Assembly: GCF_002803065.1 (NCBI RefSeq)
Contig: NZ_NNBL01000009.1
Span: 1 to 64,000 of the forward strand
From: Streptomyces sp. CB01635
Lineage (GTDB): Bacteria; Actinomycetota; Actinomycetes; Streptomycetales; Streptomycetaceae
Direction: 5' to 3'
DNA: 64,000 bases
A program made the position numbers and the translations under genes. Under the pieces are notes generated by a model. The model was not told the DNA's origin. It saw only the letters and a program-made list of their open reading frames with translations, and did no database searches. Below are positions 53,089-62,004 of the stretch, piece after piece. The first letter of the stretch is position 1, and each line of letters starts with the position of its first letter.

Positions 53089-54645
53089 TCAGCGCGCCCC
53101 GGGGCCGGTTCCGCGGGGAACGTTCCTGGTGACCGACTCCGGAAGGTGTCGGCTCGGGTCGATCGAGATCGTCTTCGTCACCAGGTACTCCTGTACGGCG
53201 TCCGGGCCGTGCTCGCGCCCCAGGCCCGACTTCTTGAACCCGCCGAACGGGGAGCCCAGATCGGCCGCGAACGTGTTGACAGAGAAGGTGCCGGTGCGCA
53301 CGCGCCGGGCGACCTCGAACCCGTGCGCGGTGTCGGCGGTGAACACGGAGCCTGCCAGCCCCAGTTCGCTGTCGTTGGCGATGCGCACGGCGTCGTCCTC
53401 GCCGCGGTGCGGAATGAGCGAGGTTACGGGTCCGAAGATCTCCTCGCGCGACACCCTCATCCCGTTGTGCGCGTCGGTGACGAGCGTCGGCTCGTAGTAC
53501 CACCCACGGCTCAGGTGCGCAGGCCGGCGGCCGCCGTGGGCGATCGTCGCCCCCTCCTTGCGCGCCACGTCCACGTAGTACTCGACCCGCTCACGCTGGC
53601 GTGAGGTGACCAGCGGGCCGACCGCCGTTTCGGCGTCCATGGGGTCGCCGAGCTTGAGCGAGGCGAATGCGTCGGCCAGGGCCTCCGCGTAGGCCCGGTA
53701 CTGCGACTCGGGCACCAGGAGCCGTGTCTGGGCGACGCAGCTCTGGCCGGCGTTGGTGCCGACGCTGGCCCCCACCAGGACTGGAAGGACATCCTCCAGC
53801 TTCGCGTCCTCCAGGACGATGGCCGCGGACTTGCCACCGAGTTCAAGGACGCACGGCCGGATGAGTTCTCCGCAGGCTGCCGCGATCCTGGCGCCGACGT
53901 CGACCGAGCCGGTGAAGCTGACCATGTCCACGCCGGGGTGGCGCACCAGGTACTCCGACTCCGGTGCCCGCGCGGCCACGATGTTGAGGACGCCGGGCGG
54001 CAGACCGATCTCCTCGCAGATCTCGCCGACGACGAAGAGCGCCAGAGGGTTGGGTTCGGTGACCTTGACGACGACGGTGCAGCCCGCGATCAGCGCCGGT
54101 CCGGCCTTCTGCCCGATCGCCGGAAGCGCGAAGTTGTAGGCCGGGAAGCAGGCGACCACTCCGACGGGTTCCTTGACCACCAGGCTGGACCCGGCCATGG
54201 GGATGATGCCGCCGCCCGCCGACTCGCCCCCGAGCCGCGACAGATCGCTGACGCGCACCTCGGCCGTCTGCAGGCTCCGGCCGATCTCGGCGGAGTAGTT
54301 GAGGCTCATGACGGGCGACACCGTCTGGTAGATATGCGAGAGGAACAGCGTGCAGCCAAGCTCCTCGGTGATCAGCTCGGCGAGTTCGGTCCGTCGCCGC
54401 TCGATCCCGTCCGCGAGGCGGGAGAGATGGTCGGCTCGCTCCGCCGGGGTGAGCCGGGGCCACTCCCCTTCGTCGAACGCGTGCCGGGCCGCGGCCACGG
54501 CGGCGTCGATGTCCGCCTTCGAGGCGGCCGGGGCGCTGCCGATGCGCTGCTCCGACCTCGGGGAGATCACGTCGAAGCGGTCCGTGCCGTCGGCCGCTCT
54601 CCACGACCCGTTGATGAAGAAAGCCTTGTGGTCGATGGCTGTCAT
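53089..54645 (-). CDS. Aldehyde dehydrogenase
   Basis: A 518-residue NAD(P)-dependent aldehyde dehydrogenase. The catalytic Cys is in GTNAGQSCVAQTRLLVP and the Glu in VLELGGKSAAIVL. The cofactor region is FTGSVDVGARIAAACG. It oxidises the aldehyde produced by an alcohol dehydrogenase such as the GMC enzyme. GGAGG stands in front of ATG 54645. It is placed among acyl-CoA genes in the Liv-type operon, so the acid it makes is probably activated by the ligase at 28442. Confidence 0.9.
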   Translation of the reverse strand: MTAIDHKAFFINGSWRAADGTDRFDVISPRSEQRIGSAPAASKADIDAAVAAARHAFDEGEWPRLTPAERADHLSRLADGIERRRTELAELITEELGCTLFLSHIYQTVSPVMSLNYSAEIGRSLQTAEVRVSDLSRLGGESAGGGIIPMAGSSLVVKEPVGVVACFPAYNFALPAIGQKAGPALIAGCTVVVKVTEPNPLALFVVGEICEEIGLPPGVLNIVAARAPESEYLVRHPGVDMVSFTGSVDVGARIAAACGELIRPCVLELGGKSAAIVLEDAKLEDVLPVLVGASVGTNAGQSCVAQTRLLVPESQYRAYAEALADAFASLKLGDPMDAETAVGPLVTSRQRERVEYYVDVARKEGATIAHGGRRPAHLSRGWYYEPTLVTDAHNGMRVSREEIFGPVTSLIPHRGEDDAVRIANDSELGLAGSVFTADTAHGFEVARRVRTGTFSVNTFAADLGSPFGGFKKSGLGREHGPDAVQEYLVTKTISIDPSRHLPESVTRNVPRGTGPGAR

Positions 54646-54677
54646 GCCGCCTCCTGCGCGTACACGTCTGCGTCCGG

Positions 54678-56018
54678 TCACGAGTGGTGGGTCGTCCCGC
54701 GGGCGGTGTCCGCGGCTGTCAGTCCGAAGACGAGGGCTGAGGCGATGCCGCCCGCGTAGGCGCGGTGCCAGAGGCCTCCGGTGTCCGATCCGGCTGCCAG
54801 GAGCCCGCCGATGGGACGGCCGTCCTCGCCCAGGACGCGGGCCCGGTCGTCGATGCGCACGCCGTGGAACGGGAACGTGATGGCCGGGACCGTCTCGATG
54901 ACGTAGTACGGCGGTTCGTCCAGCGGCAGGTGGTCCAGCTCGCGGCCGGGGGCCGGGTCCTTGCGCGCCGCGGCGTGCTCGTTGAACTGCCGGACGGCGG
55001 TGCGGACGGTCTCGGCGTCGTAGCCCCATTCCTCGGGCAGGAAGGCCAGTTCGTCGAGGTCCTCGGCGAGTCCGACGCGACCGCCCCGCTTGCTGGCCAG
55101 GGCGAACTTGTCGACAGCGACGGCGCCCTCGACGTAGGAGCCGACGATCCAGTCGCGGAACACCCGCGCGTCGGCGATGAGCAGGCCGCGGCCTTCGGGC
55201 TGCTCCAGGAGCGCCATCGCGGTGAGGTGATCGCCCAGCGTCTCGTCGACGAACCGTTCGCCCCGCAGATTGAGGAGCAACGCGTGCTCGCTGTAGTAGA
55301 GCGACATGTCGACGAAGTCGGCCGGGTCGGCGAAGGGGATGCCGCTGGGGATGAGGTGCCCGTAGAAGCCGGCGTCGTCGTGGCCGGTGGTGGCTCCGGC
55401 GTGCGTGGCGAGGCGGTAACCGGCGCCGCGGCTATGGGGGTTGGAGCGCAGCTGCATGCGGTCGGCCGCGGGGTGCACATGGGCGGTGCGCAGGGCGAGG
55501 TCGCCCTGGAAGCCGCCGGTCGCGAGGAGGGTGTTGCGGGCCCGTACCCGCCTGCGCGTGCCGTTCGCCGTCCGCAGATCAGCTCCGGTCACGACCCCGT
55601 CCTCGACCACCAGCCGTTCGGTGTCGGTCCCCAGCAGGAGTTCGCCACCGCCTTCGACGATCAGGCGCCGGCAGGCGTCGACGTAGTGGTTGGTGTCGAA
55701 CTGGTGCCCGCGGCCGAAGCTGAGGATGGGCTGGGCGTCCTTCGCCTCCACGCCGAGGGTGCGGATCCATGAGATGCCGTCGTCGAAGCGGTCCACGAGG
55801 GCGCGCTTGAGCGCGCTGTCCCCGTGCGGATTGTGCTGCTCCATGACGTCGTGACTCGGAGCGGTCCACGCGTAGCCCGCGAAGCGTGCGGAGCCGCCGA
55901 CGTCCGCGCCGATCTCGACGAGCGCGACGGTCAGGCCGTCACGCACGGCGCGGGCACCGGCGGTCAGGCCCGCCATCCCCGCCCCGATGATCAGCAGGTC
56001 GACGCTTTCTGTCTGCAT
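54678..56018 (-). CDS. FAD-dependent oxidoreductase, fumarate reductase/ketosteroid dehydrogenase family
   Basis: A 446-residue flavoprotein of the SdhA/FrdA/KstD superfamily. The N-terminal dinucleotide fold is LLIIGAGMAGLTAGARAVRD, and the C-terminal FAD-binding segment GGLLAAGSDTGGLWHRAYAG closes the domain. In between, RNTLLATGGFQGDLALR is typical. Relatives reduce or introduce C=C bonds alpha,beta to a carbonyl, or act as 3-ketosteroid 1-dehydrogenases. GGAGGAG precedes ATG 56018. The reaction is not determined, but ring dehydrogenation fits the operon. Confidence 0.82.
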   Translation of the reverse strand: MQTESVDLLIIGAGMAGLTAGARAVRDGLTVALVEIGADVGGSARFAGYAWTAPSHDVMEQHNPHGDSALKRALVDRFDDGISWIRTLGVEAKDAQPILSFGRGHQFDTNHYVDACRRLIVEGGGELLLGTDTERLVVEDGVVTGADLRTANGTRRRVRARNTLLATGGFQGDLALRTAHVHPAADRMQLRSNPHSRGAGYRLATHAGATTGHDDAGFYGHLIPSGIPFADPADFVDMSLYYSEHALLLNLRGERFVDETLGDHLTAMALLEQPEGRGLLIADARVFRDWIVGSYVEGAVAVDKFALASKRGGRVGLAEDLDELAFLPEEWGYDAETVRTAVRQFNEHAAARKDPAPGRELDHLPLDEPPYYVIETVPAITFPFHGVRIDDRARVLGEDGRPIGGLLAAGSDTGGLWHRAYAGGIASALVFGLTAADTARGTTHHS

Positions 56019-56075
56019 GTGGCTCTCCTCCGGCCGAGGGGTGGGCTCGTTGGGCAAGTGAGGTGACGCGGTCCC

Positions 56076-58580
56076 TCAGGTACGGCCCGTGGCAGGCACG
56101 ACGGCGTCGTCCGGCCCGTCGAAGTAGGCCCGTTCGGCGCGGGTGAGGAACACCGGGTCACCGGGTTCGCCGCAGACGGCGACGGCGCCCTCGTGGAGCA
56201 CGACCACCTCGTGGCAGGCGGACGCGGCCCGGCCGAGCGACTGCTCGAGGAGGACGACCGTCATGCCCTCGTGGGCGAGGCGGCCGATGCGGGCGTACAC
56301 CTCGTCGACCATGGCCGGGGACAGGCCGAGCGCCGGTTCGTCGACGATCAGCAGGTCGGGGCGCGCCATCATGGCTCGCGCGATGGCCAGGACCTGCTGT
56401 TCACCGCCGGACAGTCCCCCGGCGAGTACGCCCATCCGCTCGCGCAGCCGCGGCGGCAGCCACTCGGCGGTCTCTGCGAGCCGGGCCCGCAGGTCAGCTC
56501 CCTTGATGCCCGCTGCGTACGCGGCGACCTCCAGGTTCTCGCGCAGGGAAAGTGTCTTGAACAGGGCGCGGCCCTCGGGCACCAGCGCGGTCCGCAGGCC
56601 CTCTTCGACGGTGCGCCGGCCGCGGGTGGGCGGGAGCGAGCCGTGCAGAATCCGGCCCAGCGTGCTCTTGCCCGCCCCGTTGGCACCGACGACGCCCACC
56701 ACGCTGCCCCGGCCGATGGTGAGGTCGACTCCGTGCAGGGCGGTCACGCCGCTGTAGGCGTGGTCCACCGCGTCGAGCCGCACAGCGGCGCGCTCGGTGC
56801 CGTCCCTGGGCGGCAGCTCGTCGTGGGCGCCGCCCTCGCCCAAGTAGGAGGAGCGCACCCGGGGATCGTCGAGGATCTTGCCGGGCTCGCCCTCGCCGAT
56901 CGGCCGGCCGAAGTCGAAGGCGACCACCCGGTGGGCGACGGCGAACAGGTCGTCGAGGACATGGTCGATGATCACGACGGCGGTGCCGCGTTCCTGCTGC
57001 CGCACGATCTGCCGGGCCAGCACGGTGCGTTCGGTGGCGTCGAGGCCGCCGAACGGCTCGTCCAGGATGAGCAGTTCGGGGTCCTCGGCCAGCGCCCTGG
57101 CAAGGTCGAGGCGCTTGTGCAGACCGAACGGCAGCTCGGCCGGGTAGCGGTCGGCGACATGGGCGAGGCCGACACGGTCCAGCAGCTCGGCGGCTCTGGC
57201 CCGGTGCCGGGCGGTGACCCGGCGATGTGTGCAGAGCACGTTCTCCAGGACCGTGAGTTCGGGGAACGTCTCGGCGTGCTGGAAGGTGCGCCCGATGCCG
57301 AACCGACGGCGGGCGGTGGCACGGGACTTGAGCAGGGGCTTGCCGCCGTACCGCGCGCTGCCCGCCACCCGCCCGCCGCCGACGAGCCCCGACAGGACGT
57401 TCAGGAGGGTCGTCTTGCCCGCGCCGTTGGGGCCGATGATCGCGAGCGTCTCGCCCGCCCGTACCGACATCGAGGCGCCTTCGAGTGCCTTGAGCCCGCC
57501 GAAGGAGACGGCCACCTCGTCCAGGCGCAGTACTTCGGGAGCGGTGGCCGCGGGGGCGGGCACCGGCTGCGGGGGCCCTTCCGGCAGCTCTACGGTGGTC
57601 GGGCGGTGCGGGTCCGACTTGCGTACGAGGCGGCGTGCCGTCCGCCCGAGGAAGAGCACCACGCCGCCCGGCAGGAACAGCAGTGCGGCGATGAGCACGA
57701 CCCCCTGAAGGATCGGCTGCGGTATCCCGGTGCTCTCCGCGGCCGTCGGCGCCCAGGTCAGATAGGCGCCGCCGACGACCGCGCCCAGCAGGGTGCCCGG
57801 GCCGCCCAGCACACACGCGGCGATCAGCGAGATCGCCAGGGCCAGCGAGAAGGGGTCCGGGCTGACGAATCCGACGACCAGGGCCAGCAGGACGCCCGCC
57901 ACCGCGGCGAACACGGCGCTGACGGCGAAGGCCAGCGCCGACTGGGCCTCCGGCGCGATGCCGATCGAACGGGCGGCCATCGGGTGGGACTTGGCGGCGA
58001 CGAGCCGCATCCGCAGGGCACTGGGCCGGGCCAGCGCGGCCACGGCGAGCGCGATCCCGGCCACTCCCACGGCGATGTACTGCGCCTGCGAACCTGCGCT
58101 GGCGACCGTGCCGAGACCGAGGGCGCTGTCCAGCTTCTCCATGGGGATGCCCTGGTCACCGCCCGTCACACTGGCCCACTGACCCATCACCTCCAGCGAC
58201 ACCATGGTGAACGCGAGCGTGAGCAGGGCCACGTACAGCATCGAGAACCGCGCGCCCGCGCCGCCCAGGAACGCCCCGAACACCGCGGCGCATCCGGCGG
58301 CCCCGAGAACGACGGCCTCCAGCGACCAGCCGTGCGTGCTGCCGTACGCGGCGAAGTAGGCGCCCAGGGCGAAGAACGCGGGATGGGCGATCGACCAGAT
58401 GCCGGCCCACCCTGCCAGCAGGCCGACCGAGAGGACGAGGACCGTGTACACGGCGGCGAGTCCTACGGAGTACGCCTGGTAGGGCGGGATGAGCCCGGCG
58501 TTCAGTACGAGGATGAGTACGGCCGCGGCGAGCGGCCCGAGCGCCGCCTTGGCGAGGTTGGTGCGACTGAAGACAGACAT
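56076..58580 (-). CDS. LivM-LivG-LivF fusion: ABC permease with two ATPase domains
   Basis: An 834-residue single chain. Residues 1-320 are a LivM-type permease with about nine membrane segments. After a Pro-rich linker comes a LivG-type ATPase (about 345-595), with Walker A IGPNGAGKTTLLNVLSG and Walker B LLILDEPFGGL. A LivF-type ATPase (about 605-830) follows, with VGANGAGKSTLGRIL and LSGGEQQVLAIARAM. The LivG signature is unusual, PFGLHKRLDLARAL rather than LSYGxQRRLE. LivM-LivG fusions exist, but three-way fusion is rarely seen. Together with LivH and the LivK-like lipoprotein it would form a complete importer. Confidence 0.9.
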   Translation of the reverse strand: MSVFSRTNLAKAALGPLAAAVLILVLNAGLIPPYQAYSVGLAAVYTVLVLSVGLLAGWAGIWSIAHPAFFALGAYFAAYGSTHGWSLEAVVLGAAGCAAVFGAFLGGAGARFSMLYVALLTLAFTMVSLEVMGQWASVTGGDQGIPMEKLDSALGLGTVASAGSQAQYIAVGVAGIALAVAALARPSALRMRLVAAKSHPMAARSIGIAPEAQSALAFAVSAVFAAVAGVLLALVVGFVSPDPFSLALAISLIAACVLGGPGTLLGAVVGGAYLTWAPTAAESTGIPQPILQGVVLIAALLFLPGGVVLFLGRTARRLVRKSDPHRPTTVELPEGPPQPVPAPAATAPEVLRLDEVAVSFGGLKALEGASMSVRAGETLAIIGPNGAGKTTLLNVLSGLVGGGRVAGSARYGGKPLLKSRATARRRFGIGRTFQHAETFPELTVLENVLCTHRRVTARHRARAAELLDRVGLAHVADRYPAELPFGLHKRLDLARALAEDPELLILDEPFGGLDATERTVLARQIVRQQERGTAVVIIDHVLDDLFAVAHRVVAFDFGRPIGEGEPGKILDDPRVRSSYLGEGGAHDELPPRDGTERAAVRLDAVDHAYSGVTALHGVDLTIGRGSVVGVVGANGAGKSTLGRILHGSLPPTRGRRTVEEGLRTALVPEGRALFKTLSLRENLEVAAYAAGIKGADLRARLAETAEWLPPRLRERMGVLAGGLSGGEQQVLAIARAMMARPDLLIVDEPALGLSPAMVDEVYARIGRLAHEGMTVVLLEQSLGRAASACHEVVVLHEGAVAVCGEPGDPVFLTRAERAYFDGPDDAVVPATGRT

Positions 58581-58591
58581 GGACCGCTCCC

Positions 58592-59461
58592 TCAGACCCG
58601 CTGGAACGTGCGTACGCCGAACAGCCCCTGAGGGCGGATCAGCAGCACGAGGATGGTGAACGAGAACACAAACGTGTCGCGGTAGCCGGCCGAGACATAG
58701 CCCGCGGCGAGGTTGTCGAGCACGCCGACCGTCAGCCCGCCGATCACGGCCCCGTACATGCTTGTCAGCCCGCCGAGGAAGATCCCGGCGAAGGCGCGGA
58801 AGAGCGGCGCGCTGAGCACGGTCGGCACCAGTCCCGCCCGGGGCGCGTAGAGGAACGCGGCGAGCGCGCCGAGGCCGAGCCCGAGCGCCCAGGCGATCCG
58901 CGCGATGCGCTGCGAGCCGAGGCCGAGGATCTGCGCGGTGTCGGCGGACTCGGCGACTGCCCGCATGGCGGAGCCGATGGTCGTCCGCCCGAAGAGATAC
59001 GCCACCAGCGCCATCGCCACGGCCGCCACGCCGATGGTCAGCAGGCTCTGCCTCGGAATCGCCGAGCCGCCGATCGAGACGGACCCCTCCACCAGGCTCG
59101 GGAAGAGCCGTGGCTGGTCGTCCCAGACGGTACTGATGACGCTCTCCGCGATGAGCGAGACGCCCATGGTCATGACCAGGGCCGAGAGCAGCTCCCCCTG
59201 CGCCAGTGGCCGGATCACCGTCTCCCGGGCGACCAGGCCGACCCCGGCGGTGACGACGATCGCGACCACGGCGGTCACGAGAAGTGGCAGACCCTTCTCG
59301 TACAGCGTCAGTGCCGCGTAGAGCCCGACGGTCGCGAGGCTGGCGAGCGCGAAGTTCACCACGTCCGTCGCCCGATAGATGATCACCAGCCCGAGGCCCA
59401 TCAGGCCGTACACCGCACCGCTGGCGAGACCGCTCACCAGGATGAGCAGGAACTGATCCAC
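58592..59461 (-). CDS. LivH-type ABC transporter permease
   Basis: A 289-residue branched-chain amino acid-type permease with about eight membrane segments (FLLILVSGLASGAVYGLMGL at the start). The GTG at 59461 has GAGGAG 9 bases upstream; a GTG at 59488 would add 9 residues. Its gene ends 11 bp before the LivMGF fusion. First gene of the operon. The operator palindrome lies 71 bp upstream. Likely pairs with the permease part of the fusion as a heterodimer. Confidence 0.88.
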   Translation of the reverse strand: MDQFLLILVSGLASGAVYGLMGLGLVIIYRATDVVNFALASLATVGLYAALTLYEKGLPLLVTAVVAIVVTAGVGLVARETVIRPLAQGELLSALVMTMGVSLIAESVISTVWDDQPRLFPSLVEGSVSIGGSAIPRQSLLTIGVAAVAMALVAYLFGRTTIGSAMRAVAESADTAQILGLGSQRIARIAWALGLGLGALAAFLYAPRAGLVPTVLSAPLFRAFAGIFLGGLTSMYGAVIGGLTVGVLDNLAAGYVSAGYRDTFVFSFTILVLLIRPQGLFGVRTFQRV

Positions 59462-59531
59462 GTCGACCGTCTCCTCGTGCCCGAGCACCCGTGCTCCGGG
59501 AGCTTCAGCGTCGCCCGGGCGATTGACAAAC

Positions 59532-59544
59532 TGAACTCAATTCA
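59532..59544. promoter_or_regulatory. TetR-type operator upstream of livH
   Basis: TGAACTCAATTCA, fully matching TGAACTSARTTCA except for the symmetrical centre, lies between the SDR stop and the permease start. Confidence 0.7.
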
Positions 59545-59613
59545 TGAACTTGCCTCCTGAACGGTAAGCATCGAGTCCCGGGCGGGCAAGACCTGTGCGC
59601 GGACGGATTCGGC

Positions 59614-60486
59614 TCAGACCGTGAAACGGCCGCCGTTGGCGAGCAACACCGCGCCGACCAGATTCGCCGCCGCGTCCCCCGCGAGGAACAGGGCGATGTC
59701 GGCGATCTCCTCGGGGGTCGCGTACGGGCGCACCCGCGGATCGGCGAAACCACTGCGCAGCACCGCCGGAGTGCGCGCCGCCATGCCGGTCTCCGTCGGG
59801 CCGGGCGCGACCACGTTCACCCTGATCCCAGAGGCGACGACCTCCTTGGCCACGGCCTGCGTCAGCGCGTGGACCCCCGCCTTGGAGGCGGCGTAGTGGG
59901 GGTAGCCGACGGGGGTGTCGAAGGCCGACGAGGAGCCGATGACGACGATCGCGCCCGCCTTCCGCGGCCGCATGACACGCACCGCGGCACGCAGCACATG
60001 GAAGGTTCCGTCCAGATTGATCCGCATGACGCGTCCCCAGGCCGCGTCGGTGAGGCGGTCGGTCACCTCGGCCGGACGCCCGTCCACCAGCGCGTCCGCG
60101 ATCAGTTCCTTGGCCTCGGGGTCATCGACGCCCGCCGCGTGCACCACGACGTCGAGACGCCCGTGTTCCCGCACGATGTCCGCGACGGCCGCGTCGACCG
60201 CCGGAGCGTCCGCCACATCGAGGGCTACCGCCCTGCCGACGGAGAGCCCCTTGGCGACGGTGCCGGCGTTCTCGCTGTTCACGTCGGCGAGGACCACGGC
60301 CCGGGCCCCCTCGGCGGCGAGCTGCCGGGCGACGGCCGCGCCCATACCGGAGCCGGCCCCCGTCACCATCGCGACCTTGCCCGCGAACCCGCCCTGTTGC
60401 GCATCGGGGCCCTGCCGCGGGTCCCGGCCCTGCTGTGCGTCCCGGCTCTGCCGTGTGTCCCGGCTCTGCCGTGTGTCGCTGCTCAT
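59614..60486 (-). CDS. SDR-family oxidoreductase with a repetitive N-terminal extension
   Basis: A 290-residue SDR. The extra N-terminus of about 33 residues is made of repeats of a D-x-R/Q-Q-S/G-R unit. Then VTGAGSGMGAAVARQLAAEG, the catalytic Ser in VIGSSSAFD, and YPHYAASKAGVHALT (YxxxK). The core length of 255 residues is normal. It is divergent from the alcohol dehydrogenase at 60588, with an operator palindrome between them. The reaction is unknown; a hydroxyacyl-CoA or alcohol substrate is likely. Confidence 0.84.
   Translation of the reverse strand: MSSDTRQSRDTRQSRDAQQGRDPRQGPDAQQGGFAGKVAMVTGAGSGMGAAVARQLAAEGARAVVLADVNSENAGTVAKGLSVGRAVALDVADAPAVDAAVADIVREHGRLDVVVHAAGVDDPEAKELIADALVDGRPAEVTDRLTDAAWGRVMRINLDGTFHVLRAAVRVMRPRKAGAIVVIGSSSAFDTPVGYPHYAASKAGVHALTQAVAKEVVASGIRVNVVAPGPTETGMAARTPAVLRSGFADPRVRPYATPEEIADIALFLAGDAAANLVGAVLLANGGRFTV
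60378..60480 (-). repeat. Short imperfect coding repeats in the SDR N-terminus
   Basis: The minus strand encodes repeats of DTRQSR, DTRQSR, DAQQGR, DPRQGP and DAQQG. At DNA level the 18-nt unit (CGGCTCTGCCGTGTGTCC on the plus strand) occurs almost twice in a row. This makes the start of the gene prone to slippage. Confidence 0.75.
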
Positions 60487-60524
60487 CCTGATGCTCCCTC
60501 TGCCCCTGCGGGCATCCCCGATAC

Positions 60525-60537
60525 TGAACTGACTTCG
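60525..60537. promoter_or_regulatory. TetR-type operator between divergent SDR and alcohol dehydrogenase genes
   Basis: TGAACTGACTTCG matches the palindrome TGAACTSARTTCA at 11 of 13 positions and lies 38 bp above the SDR start and 50 bp above the alcohol dehydrogenase start. Confidence 0.6.
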
Positions 60538-60587
60538 TCTCTGTTACCGTCACCGCTGTCGATCTGACAAGAGCCGGGACGGTGACC

Positions 60588-61631
60588 ATGAAGGCAGTAC
60601 GGCTGACGGGTTGGGGACGGGGACCGGCGTTCGTGGACGTCGAGCGCCCGGTCCCCCGCGCCACCGAGGTGCTGGTGCGGGTGGAGGCCGCAGGGCTCTG
60701 CCAGTCCGATGTGCACGTCGTCGACGCGGCGGCCGGCGCGCTTCCCTACAAGCCACCGTTCACCCTCGGCCACGAGGTCGCCGGACACGTCGAGGCCCTC
60801 GGCCCCGACACCGACGGCCCGACGCCGGGCGAACGCGTCGTGGTCTACGGCCCGTGGGGCTGCGGTCGATGCGCCCGCTGCGCCGCGGGCCGGGACAACT
60901 ACTGCGACCGGCGCGGCGACCTCGACCGGCACGGGGTCGGGCTCGGCCGGGACGGCGGCATGGCCGAGTACGTACTCGTCCCATCCGCCCACTACTTGGT
61001 GCCGATCGGCGACCTGGCCGCCGACCAGGCGGCGCCGCTCTCCGACGCGGGCCTGACCTCGTACCACGCCATCGCCGGAGTGCGGCACGCGCTCGGCGAG
61101 GGCTCGACCGCCGTGGTCATCGGCGTCGGCGGGCTCGGCCACCTGGCCATCCAGATCCTGCGCGCCACCACGCCGAGTCGTGTTCTCGCGGTCGACATCC
61201 GCGAGGCGGCGCTCGCGCTCGCCCACCGGTCCGGTGCGCATGCCTCGACGCTGATGCGGGCGGACACCAGTCGAGCACTTCGGACCGGCACCGGAGGCGT
61301 GGGAGCGGACGCCGTGCTCGATTTCGTCGGCAACAAGGCGACTCTTGCCCTCGCCACCGAGATCCTGCGCCCGGGCGGAGAGCTCGTGGTCGTCGGCAGC
61401 GGCGGCGGTCAACTGACCGTACGCAAGCCCGGGTTCCTCCCCCCTGGCTTCCGGCTCTCCCTACCGTTCTGGGGCACTCGGCCCGAACTCGCCGAGGTGG
61501 TCACACTGGCACGCGCCGGGACGCTCCACGTCGAGACGGAGCAGTTCCCGCTGTCCGCCGCACAGACGGCCTTCCATCGGCTGAGGGAAGGCGCAATGCG
61601 GGGGCGAGCCGTGTTGGTGCCCGAGCCTTAA
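60588..61631 (+). CDS. Zinc-dependent alcohol dehydrogenase (MDR)
   Basis: A 347-residue medium-chain dehydrogenase. Catalytic zinc ligands lie in GLCQSDVHVVDAA and TLGHEVAGHVEALG, and the structural zinc site CGRCARCAAGRDNYC. The cofactor fold is GVGGLGHLAIQILRA. ATG 60588 gives the typical MKAVRLTGWG start; a GTG at 60582 would add two residues. It oxidises a primary or secondary alcohol. Together with the divergent SDR and the GMC enzyme it gives the regulon several alcohol-oxidising options. Confidence 0.87.
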   Translation: MKAVRLTGWGRGPAFVDVERPVPRATEVLVRVEAAGLCQSDVHVVDAAAGALPYKPPFTLGHEVAGHVEALGPDTDGPTPGERVVVYGPWGCGRCARCAAGRDNYCDRRGDLDRHGVGLGRDGGMAEYVLVPSAHYLVPIGDLAADQAAPLSDAGLTSYHAIAGVRHALGEGSTAVVIGVGGLGHLAIQILRATTPSRVLAVDIREAALALAHRSGAHASTLMRADTSRALRTGTGGVGADAVLDFVGNKATLALATEILRPGGELVVVGSGGGQLTVRKPGFLPPGFRLSLPFWGTRPELAEVVTLARAGTLHVETEQFPLSAAQTAFHRLREGAMRGRAVLVPEP

Positions 61632-62004
61632 CGGACCACGAAGCCATTCGCACGATGGTGGGGTCCTGCGGGACTCGTAAAGTCATCGCTGCAGGTGGGA
61701 TCTTCGCCCTCGGTCACACCGTCGAACAGGCCGCCCGAGCAGGACAGCAGGGGGGCCGCCGACACCGGCAGACCGGATGACGAGCCGTTGACCCTGATTG
61801 CCACCGGCCTCGGCAACGCCGCCCCCTCCCGGACTCCATCCGCTCCGTGCCACGCGAAATCGTGGTCTGCCAGGAGATCGAGGACGCGTTCCGCCGGCCC
61901 TGGCCTGGCGCACGGACGACGACTCGCCGCTGCCGAAAACACCGGGCAGACGTTCTCCCAAGAAACTGGACATCCCTGACGTCCGCCGAGCGGAAAAGCA
62001 ATGA
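61632..62004. other. Stretch without recognisable genes
   Basis: Frames in several phases exist but none gives a familiar protein. It lies between the alcohol dehydrogenase and a chimeric transposase remnant, and is probably decayed DNA left by insertion events. Confidence 0.5.

Noticed and set aside
49739..53497. A 1252-codon plus-strand frame across the GMC, old-yellow-enzyme and ACAD genes
   Set aside because: It spans several well-supported minus-strand genes and has no recognisable motif, so it is a codon-bias shadow.
56193..58631. An 812-codon plus-strand frame opposite the Liv fusion
   Set aside because: Composition and absence of domains show a shadow of the minus-strand ABC protein.
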